Shown here in pieces: positions 46,301-51,220 of a DNA stretch of 51,220 bases. The stretch's first letter is position 1. The number at the start of each line of letters is the position of its first letter. The position numbers were made by a program, and so were the translations under genes. This DNA comes from Terriglobia bacterium (lineage in GTDB: Bacteria; Acidobacteriota; Terriglobia; UBA7540): contig JASHON010000093.1 of NCBI GenBank assembly GCA_030041095.1, positions 1 through 51,220 on the forward strand. Reading direction: 5' to 3'. The notes beneath the pieces are model-generated. The model saw only the letters and a program-made list of their open reading frames with translations. It searched no databases and was not told the origin of the DNA.

Positions 46301-46823
46301 CATTGAGCATATTCTCCAGGTCGTTTGCGCCTTCACCTCCGCCCTGTTCCGGGACGTTCGCACCGGCGCCGCGCCGGGCGGCCGGTTGCTGCCCGGAACC
46401 AGCGGCGCCAAACCGGCCCCTGCCGCCCATCGGTCCGCTTTCTCCAGGCTTACGCAAGGCAAGAACGGCATTTTCAACCGAAGCGCTTCCTGCCTTGACG
46501 CTCACCAGCCCGGCCATGGTCGGCCGGAAGCCAACGAGGATAAAAAAGAGCCGATAGGAGCCAGGAGAAACGTTGATAAATTCATAGTTGCCAGCCGCGT
46601 CCGTCCAGGTTTCTTTTCGTTCGCGGGTAGCAGGATTGATGAGAAAGACGCGGGCGCCCGGCACAGCGACTCCGCCCGGCCCCGTTACGCGTCCCCTCAG
46701 AACCGCTCCGCCGCCGGCTTGGCCAAAGGCTGCGGAACCCGCGAGCGCAAGGAACAAGAGCGCGCACAGCACGGGCGGTACTTTCGCGTTTTCAGGAACG
46801 CGGGGCTGCCAATGGGCAATCAT
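43386..46823 (-). CDS. Oar-type TonB-dependent receptor, second copy
   Basis: About 1145 residues from ATG 46823, which follows GGAAG by 5 bases and is directly in front of the signal peptide (VPPVLCALLFLALAGSAAFGQ); the longer frame to 46955 is rejected. A CarboxypepD_reg-like domain (VLRGRVTGPGGVAVPGARVFLINPATRE...GNYEFINVSPGSYRLFF) is followed by a Gly/Ala/Gln-rich low-complexity stretch of about 110 residues before the plug-like part (EASASASNSFVLTGNTVN), then a long beta barrel ending in SVTLSVRLRF. This linker is longer than in the copy at 10180-13719. It is upstream partner of the VWFA protein, suggesting a joint surface task. Confidence 0.88.
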   Translation of the reverse strand: MIAHWQPRVPENAKVPPVLCALLFLALAGSAAFGQAGGGAVLRGRVTGPGGVAVPGARVFLINPATRERKETWTDAAGNYEFINVSPGSYRLFFILVGFRPTMAGLVSVKAGSASVENAVLALRKPGESGPMGGRGRFGAAGSGQQPAARRGAGANVPEQGGGEGANDLENMLNETGATGTSGLRFSTEGEGEEGTNGTANGAGQTGGTSGLEASASASNSFVLTGNTVNATAPLQRGRPGFFFTRRFMGGGGGPAPGAPGFGSSERYQGMMFFFGGMHRPRVNQIHGAMFENYSNSAFDARPYPLNAQSLPQIPYYNQQLGITLGGPLTIPKIYNGGAKTSFFVHYNTTFARSPYSIFDSVPTLAERNGDFADTTLSSGAVPAIYEPAAGALGPRTPFPGNQIPSNMITPASKALLSYIPLPNLAGESQNLQLQGQFPTRSEMVMGRVGREISAKDNLAVFYFYNSSSTECITGACSSGGSGPGGGMMGGGGSQSAGNAGFPGITQTSTSRNQNVNAVETHTFSPKTVNMLSANFNRSRTYLVNPFAFSQDIAGELGITGVSTAPMDWGLPSIDFTNFTGLADATPSLTRGQTVHLSDYVIVNRGKHFFHLGGDFARLQLNSLTDENAEGTFDFTGYATSNFTAEGTPVAGTGYDFADFLLGLPQTTSDRYGVSANYLRASTYDLFANDDWRILNHLTLDLGGRWEYDAPFTEKYGHLSDLSVAPGYSSVSVVTGQNPDGLPPSLVRGHADNVAPRFGLAYRPWISHSLVVRAGYGIFYDESIYRQIVDNMINEPPFSIANTLVTSPSQALTLQDGFPVSGPNVLHNTYAVDPNFKTPYAQTWDLALEQNLGRSFVLSTTYIGTRGSFLNLLLAPLTGPEGTTLSSEVQPFEYDTYGGESLYNGLRIGLRHFQRHGFMFFVDYTYSKAEDDAASVGGSGNSVVQNPNNVFAEWALSSFNPTQSLRFFTRYPLPFGDQQHFLSQGGKLARIFGNWALSDNTAYSSGTPVTAMLEGNLSNNVSGSAPFNNLRPDAVGEPLPAGFDRTTLRYFNTAAFALPPDGVYGNAGRDTIPGPPSLNFNLAIDRNIIFSRERGLSADFRLATTNTFNIVNFNDLSTVVNSETFGRVLGVGSMRSVTLSVRLRF

Positions 46824-46958
46824 GGAATCTTCCGTCTCTCGAACGTCACGCTCATTATTCGCTGACGTAACGGATTTGCAAACGGTTACAGCCCTACCCT
46901 GCCGGGCGGCCGCTTCACCGCAAATCAGGCCAAATGATCGACACCCTCTTATCATTTA

Positions 46959-46983
46959 ACCTCATGCGCTTGGCGCATGAGGT
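46959..46983. promoter_or_regulatory. Perfect 11-bp inverted repeat upstream of lipB
   Basis: ACCTCATGCGC (46959-46969) and GCGCATGAGGT (46973-46983) pair exactly around TTG; after one A-A mismatch, TTT and AAA extend the symmetry. The site lies in the gap between the divergent receptor gene and lipB, 33 bases before the lipB ATG. It could be an operator or an mRNA hairpin. Neither strand has a T-run suited to a terminator. Confidence 0.6.
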
Positions 46984-47016
46984 AAAATGTTGGCAAAATT
47001 GGTTTGATGCGCGCTC

Positions 47017-47727
47017 ATGCGATGTCAGGTCGAGCAACTCGGAACGGTGGATTACGCGCGCGGGCTGGAGATTCAGCGCGAGAGGGTGCTCGAGCGCAAA
47101 GCGAAAACCATACCGGATACGCTGCTCCTGCTCGAACATCCGCACGTGTATACGCTCGGCCGCAACGCCCGGCGGGAGCACCTGCTGATTTCTGCCAATC
47201 GCCTCCAGGCGCTGGGCGCAAGCCTGTTTGAAACCGACCGCGGCGGAGATATCACCTACCACGGTCCGGGTCAACTTGTAGGCTATCCCATCTTCGATCT
47301 CACCCAGCATCGCCGGGATGTGGCGTGGTACATGCGGTCGCTTGAAGAAGTGTTCCTCGGCGTGGCCTCGGATTTCGGAATCGAAGCGCGCCGGATTCCT
47401 TCCTTGACCGGCGTCTGGGTGGGAGAAGCAAAACTGGTGGCCATGGGCGTTCACATTTCTCGCTGGGTCACTTCGCATGGATTCGCGTTTAACGTGAATA
47501 CAGACTTGAGCTACTTTCAATCCATCGTGCCCTGTGGCATTACAAACAAAGGCGTGACATCGCTCGAAAAGCTGCTGGGCCACACCGTCACCTTGCAGGA
47601 AGCTGCGGCGCGCACGGTTACGCATTTTGGCCGCGTGTTCGGCATGGAAATGCGCATCCCAGCCGCAGAAGCTCTCGCCCTGGGCGGAACGTCCAAAGAA
47701 GATGCTTCCGCATCTCCTTGCCGGTAA
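47017..47727 (+). CDS. lipB: Octanoyltransferase LipB
   Basis: 236 residues. Transfers octanoyl from ACP to apo-lipoyl domains, the first step of lipoate synthesis in the cytoplasm. Family motifs are LLLLEHPHVYTLGRNA, RGGDITYHGPGQLVGYPIFDL (about 73-93), the catalytic Lys region GEAKLVAMGVHISRWVTSHGFAFNV, and the catalytic Cys in IVPCGITNKGVTSLEKL (about residue 172). The ribosome site is weak, and the perfect hairpin at 46959-46983 lies just upstream. No lipA is adjacent. Confidence 0.95.
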   Translation: MRCQVEQLGTVDYARGLEIQRERVLERKAKTIPDTLLLLEHPHVYTLGRNARREHLLISANRLQALGASLFETDRGGDITYHGPGQLVGYPIFDLTQHRRDVAWYMRSLEEVFLGVASDFGIEARRIPSLTGVWVGEAKLVAMGVHISRWVTSHGFAFNVNTDLSYFQSIVPCGITNKGVTSLEKLLGHTVTLQEAAARTVTHFGRVFGMEMRIPAAEALALGGTSKEDASASPCR

Positions 47728-47729
47728 AC

Positions 47730-48281
47730 AAGCGAGGGGAGCCGTTGGCCAACAGGCAAACAGCCTCACCCAAAGCCGCGAGGGCGCCAAGCCTCGCAAA
47801 GAAAGCGGAGGAGTCCGGGATTGCGCTCTTTCGCGTCTTGGCGGCTTTGCGAGAAACTGTTGACGTTTCGCAGCTTCAACAGCCTACGCGGAGTTGCCAC
47901 GGTCCCCGGGCTGGAAGAATGTCGAGCCTCCAGCCCCAAGCGAGGGGAGCCCTTGGCCAACAGGCAAACACCCTCACGTAAAGCCGCGAAGGCGCCAAGC
48001 CTCGCAAAGAAAGCAAAGGAGCCTGGGATTGCGCTCTTTCGCGTCTTGGCGGCTTTGCGAGAAACTGTTGACGTTTCGCAGCTTCAACGGCCTACGCGGA
48101 GTTGCCACGTCCCCGGGCTGGAAGAATGTCGAGCCTCCAGCCCCAAGCGAGCGGAGCCGTTGGCCAACAGGCAAACAGCCTCACGCTAAGCCGCGAGGGC
48201 GCCAAGCCTCGCAAAGAAAGCGGAGGAGTCCGGGATTGCGCTCTTTCGCGTCTTGGCGGCTTTGCGAGAAACTGTTGACGT
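47730..48281. repeat. Three tandem ~208-bp repeats between lipB and rtcB
   Basis: Unit 1 starts at 47730, unit 2 at 47938, unit 3 at 48145 (truncated at about 48281). Each starts AAGCGAG and contains GGCCAACAGGCAAAC, then an arm with CGCCAAGCCTCGCAAAGAAAG, then the arm TTTCGCGTCTTGGCGGCTTT, and ends with GGGCTGGAAGAATGTCGAGC. The two arms are partly complementary, so each unit can fold. Units differ by few substitutions, suggesting recent duplication. Short open frames in both strands repeat with the units and are not genes. Confidence 0.9.
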
Positions 48282-48314
48282 AGAGCCGCGCTCATCCGGT
48301 GTAATAATGGACCT

Positions 48315-49760
48315 GTGTTCTCCCTCGACCAAATAGAAAAAATTGACGATTATCGCTGGCTGATTCCGGAAGGGACGAAACCTGGAATGCTGACGGGCGC
48401 GCTGATTTATACGGACGAAAAAATGCTGCGCGATATCGTCAAGGACGAGTCCCTGGAACAGGCGGCGAATGTAGCAATGCTGCCAGGAATTGTGGGACGG
48501 TCGCTGGCAATGCCCGATATCCACCAGGGCTATGGATTTCCTATCGGCGGCGTTGCAGCCACAGATCCAGCCGAAGGCGGAGTGATTTCTCCGGGCGGCG
48601 TTGGGTTTGACATTAATTGCGGTGTCCGTCTGCTCGCCAGCTCGCTCACGCTTGACGCCGTTCGCCCGCGCCTTCGAGACTTGGTGAACCAATTGTTTCG
48701 CGACGTGCCAACCGGCGCAGGCAGCAAGGGCGAAATCCGATTATCGTTCCGCGATCTTGACCGCGTGCTCGCGGAAGGCGCTGCATGGATGGTTGAAAAA
48801 GGATACGGAACGGCCGATGACCTTGTCCGCTGCGAAGAAGGAGGCGCCATCGATGGCGCCGACCCGGACCGAGTGAGTGACCGGGCAAAAGAGCGCGGAT
48901 TGCCGCAGCTCGGAACGTTGGGCTCGGGAAATCACTTTCTCGAAGTCCAGTTTGTGGAGGAGATCAGCGATCCTGGCGCGGCGGAAACCATGGGCCTTCA
49001 TCGGAATCAGGTGGTGGTGCTCATTCATTGCGGTTCGCGCGGCCTCGGGCACCAGGTTTGCACGGACTATCTGCGCGAAATGGATGAAACGAGAGACCGC
49101 TATCCATTCAACTTACCGGATCGCCAGCTTGCCTCCGTTCCGGTGCATTCCGAGCCCGGGCAGCATTATCTCGCGGCGATGCGCGCCTCGGCGAATTTTG
49201 CCTGGGCCAACCGTCAGGGCATCACTCACTTCACGCGCCAGGCCTTCCGCCGCATTTTCGACAAGGACACGGAGCTGCGCGCCGTCTACGACGTGTGCCA
49301 TAACATCGCCAAAATCGAGCGGTACACCGTAAAAGGCCAGGCAAAGGCGCTCATGGTGCACCGCAAGGGCGCCACGCGGGCCTTCCCGGCCCATGCGCCG
49401 GAGGTTCCTGAGCCTTATCAATCCATCGGGCAGCCGGTGCTGATTCCCGGCTCGATGGGAACAGCATCCTACGTACTGCTGGGCACGCAGCGGGCGATGG
49501 AGGAAACTTTCGGCGCTACGTGCCACGGCGCCGGCCGCATGATGAGCCGCACCGCAGCGAAGAAATCCGCCTGGGCTCAAAACGCACAGCAGCGGCTGGA
49601 AGAGCGGGGCATCATCGTCCGCGCTCAGAGCCGTGACGGCATTCTGGAAGAGATTCCGGAAGCATACAAAGACGTGGACGCGGTGGTAAATGTGGTGCAC
49701 CAAGCCGGCATTTCCACGCGGGTGGCGCGGTTGAAGCCCGTCGGTGTCATCAAAGGCTGA
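48315..49760 (+). CDS. rtcB: RNA-splicing ligase RtcB
   Basis: 481 residues, the usual length. Joins 2',3'-cyclic-phosphate or 3'-phosphate RNA ends to 5'-OH ends using GTP and Mn. Motifs include MPDIHQGYGFPIGGVAA, GGVGFDINCGVRLL with the Asp and Cys metal ligands, LGSGNHFLEVQFV, LIHCGSRGLGHQVC, and the guanylylated His in ATCHGAGRMMSRTAAKK (about residue 400). The start is GTG at 48315; an ATG at 48307 is out of frame, and the ribosome site is weak. The gene lies 34 bases behind the tandem repeats. No archease or RtcA gene is adjacent. Confidence 0.95.
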   Translation: MFSLDQIEKIDDYRWLIPEGTKPGMLTGALIYTDEKMLRDIVKDESLEQAANVAMLPGIVGRSLAMPDIHQGYGFPIGGVAATDPAEGGVISPGGVGFDINCGVRLLASSLTLDAVRPRLRDLVNQLFRDVPTGAGSKGEIRLSFRDLDRVLAEGAAWMVEKGYGTADDLVRCEEGGAIDGADPDRVSDRAKERGLPQLGTLGSGNHFLEVQFVEEISDPGAAETMGLHRNQVVVLIHCGSRGLGHQVCTDYLREMDETRDRYPFNLPDRQLASVPVHSEPGQHYLAAMRASANFAWANRQGITHFTRQAFRRIFDKDTELRAVYDVCHNIAKIERYTVKGQAKALMVHRKGATRAFPAHAPEVPEPYQSIGQPVLIPGSMGTASYVLLGTQRAMEETFGATCHGAGRMMSRTAAKKSAWAQNAQQRLEERGIIVRAQSRDGILEEIPEAYKDVDAVVNVVHQAGISTRVARLKPVGVIKG

Positions 49761-49838
49761 AAATCCGGGAGCGGGAGTTAAGGTGGGGACTGGGCAAACG
49801 GTGGCAAGAGGCAAATCATGAGGATATTCTGGTAAGGA

Positions 49839-51220
49839 ATGGAATTTCTAAAAGACAGCATCCTGGAACTCATCGTTCAAACGTCCACGAATCTTCCTCC
49901 CGACGTTCGCCAGGCAATGGCTTCCGCGCTGAAGCGCGAAGATGCTTCCTCCAAAGCCGGCCTGGCTCTCAACATCATCGGTGAGAACATCGATCTGGCT
50001 GCAGAGCAGGAAGGCGCCATCTGTCAGGACACAGGATTCATCACGTTCGAGATTAAGACGCCCGTGGGCGTGAACCAGATTGAGATGAAGCAGCGCATGC
50101 GCGAAGCCGTCGTGGAGGCGACGCGGCGCGGAAAACTGCGGCCTAATTCCGTCGATTCTCTCACCGGCAAAAACAGCGGAGACAATCTGGGCACGGAAAC
50201 GCCCGTTTTTCATTTCGAGCAATGGGAGCGTAATGACGTTGAAGCGCGGCTGATCCTGAAGGGCGGTGGATGCGAAAACATGAACGTCCAGTATTCCCTG
50301 CCCTGCGCGCTTGACCACCTGGGCCGCGCAGACCGGAATCTGGAAGGCGTCCGCAAATGCATCCTTCACTCCGTCTGGCACGCTCAGGGACTGGGATGCG
50401 CTCCGGGGGCTCTCGGCGTCTGCATTGGCAGCGACCGAGCGCATGGGTATGCGCTTGCCAAGCAACAGCTCTTTCGGACACTCGATGACGTGAACCCCGA
50501 TCCCACGCTTGCCAGGCTCGAAGCAGAAATCATGGAGCAAGCCAACCATCTGGGCGTGGGTACGATGGGCTTTGGAGGACAGGCGTCGTTGATTGGCTGC
50601 AAGATCACGGTTGCCAATCGGCTTCCAGCCTGCTTTTTCGTTTCTGTGGCCTACGATTGCTGGGCCTTCCGGAGACTCGGTATTCGGCTGGACGCTCGAA
50701 GCGGTGCTATTCTCGAATGGCTTTATCGCGATCCCGCGCGGCCCGTGGAGTGCCTGATGGCCGCGGCTCCAGGCTTCAAACGGACTGGCCGAGAAGTGCA
50801 CCTCCAGGCACCGCTCACTGAGGAGGTTGTCCGCGCGCTTCGCGTCGGCGATTTCGTGCTCATCAACGGCCCCATGGTAACCGGCCGCGATGCGCTGCAC
50901 CAATACTTGCTGCATCACGAATCGCCTTGTGACTTGCACGGCGCCATTCTCTACCATTGCGGGCCGGTGATGATGAAGGAAGGAACGCCGCCTGGCGTAA
51001 GCTGGCGCGTGCTGGCGGCCGGACCCACCACAAGCATCCGCGAAGAGCCCTACGAAGCTGAGATTATCGCGCGGTACGGCTTACGTGCGGTTATGGGCAA
51101 AGGAGGTATGGGCAAGAATACGCTGGAGGCGCTCCAGAAATTCGGTGCAGTGTATTTGCATGCCATCGGAGGCGCGGCCCAATTTTACGCCCGATGCCTG
51201 CCGCGAGTGACCGGGGTCTA
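49839..51220 (+). CDS. Class I fumarate hydratase, two-domain type (3' end beyond window)
   Basis: The frame from ATG 49839 stays open to the window edge (460 codons), so the C-terminus is missing. It is an iron-sulfur class I fumarase with alpha and beta parts fused. In the alpha part, Cys in AICQDTGF, LKGGGCENMN, and LGCAPGALGVCIGSD are visible, with TMGFGGQASLIGCKITVANR, which holds the likely third cluster Cys. The beta part has LINGPMVTGRDALH, AILYHCGPVM, AAGPTTSIREEPYE and KGGMGKNTLEALQKFGAVYLH split over its end. It hydrates fumarate to malate in the TCA cycle. A GAGGA lies 15 bases upstream. Confidence 0.92.
   Translation, partial: MEFLKDSILELIVQTSTNLPPDVRQAMASALKREDASSKAGLALNIIGENIDLAAEQEGAICQDTGFITFEIKTPVGVNQIEMKQRMREAVVEATRRGKLRPNSVDSLTGKNSGDNLGTETPVFHFEQWERNDVEARLILKGGGCENMNVQYSLPCALDHLGRADRNLEGVRKCILHSVWHAQGLGCAPGALGVCIGSDRAHGYALAKQQLFRTLDDVNPDPTLARLEAEIMEQANHLGVGTMGFGGQASLIGCKITVANRLPACFFVSVAYDCWAFRRLGIRLDARSGAILEWLYRDPARPVECLMAAAPGFKRTGREVHLQAPLTEEVVRALRVGDFVLINGPMVTGRDALHQYLLHHESPCDLHGAILYHCGPVMMKEGTPPGVSWRVLAAGPTTSIREEPYEAEIIARYGLRAVMGKGGMGKNTLEALQKFGAVYLHAIGGAAQFYARCLPRVTGV

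Noticed and set aside
47730-48281. Possible CRISPR array
   Set aside because: Units are about 208 bases and repeat throughout; there are no short direct repeats with unique spacers.
47746-48290. Several short open frames in both strands
   Set aside because: They repeat with the tandem units and have no protein family features.
49848-50957. 369-codon minus-strand open frame
   Set aside because: Shadow of the class I fumarase on the plus strand, which shows all family motifs.

Overview
The window looks like a chromosomal segment from a soil-type Acidobacteriota. The basis is gene content: two long Oar-type TonB-dependent receptors that begin with a carboxypeptidase-regulatory-like domain, two ADOP-type ABC permeases preceded by a PadR gene, a VWFA-related protein of the acidobacterial TIGR03436 type, and abundant glycoside hydrolases. 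All names rest on reading motifs and family resemblance by eye; no database search was run.

Layout. 1-3300: end of a short-chain dehydrogenase, a secreted double TonB-C protein, an orphan IS66 TnpA and a lipoprotein amidohydrolase. 3400-7310: a mobile-element zone around a YjbQ-TIM gene pair, holding a 395-bp Tn3-derived miniature element with 38-bp ends, an IS200-type transposase and a frameshifted IS1595-type IS with target duplication. 7400-21914: a carbohydrate locus with a GH51-like arabinofuranosidase, a TonB-dependent receptor, a DhnA-type aldolase, a class III aminotransferase, a DeoR regulator, an FGGY kinase, a FucI/AraA-like isomerase and an APC permease. ATGTTC/GAACAT half-sites sit on the promoters of the aminotransferase and of deoR, which suggests one DeoR regulon. 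21915-28870: debris of an IS630 transposase, the 5' part of a group II intron abutting the stop codon of the first ADOP permease, then two ADOP permeases and a PadR gene interrupted by an amber codon. 28870-30340: nested palindromes, a GYD-domain gene and an interspersed repeat. 30342-34518: MFS sugar porter and GH3 glycosidase with a PA14 insert. 34754-38180: ftsH and tilS. 38579-41037: a PpiD/SurA-like foldase followed after 5 bases by an AhpD-like gene whose CxxC motif is CxxU (in-frame TGA) with a SECIS-like hairpin. 41043-46823: VWFA protein and second receptor. 47017-51220: lipB, three tandem ~208-bp repeats, rtcB and a class I fumarase running off the window.

The most notable observations are the probable selenoprotein at 40513-41037, the DeoR-controlled catabolic locus with its unusual enzyme combination, the Tn3-derived miniature element, and the group II intron fragment placed exactly after a stop codon.
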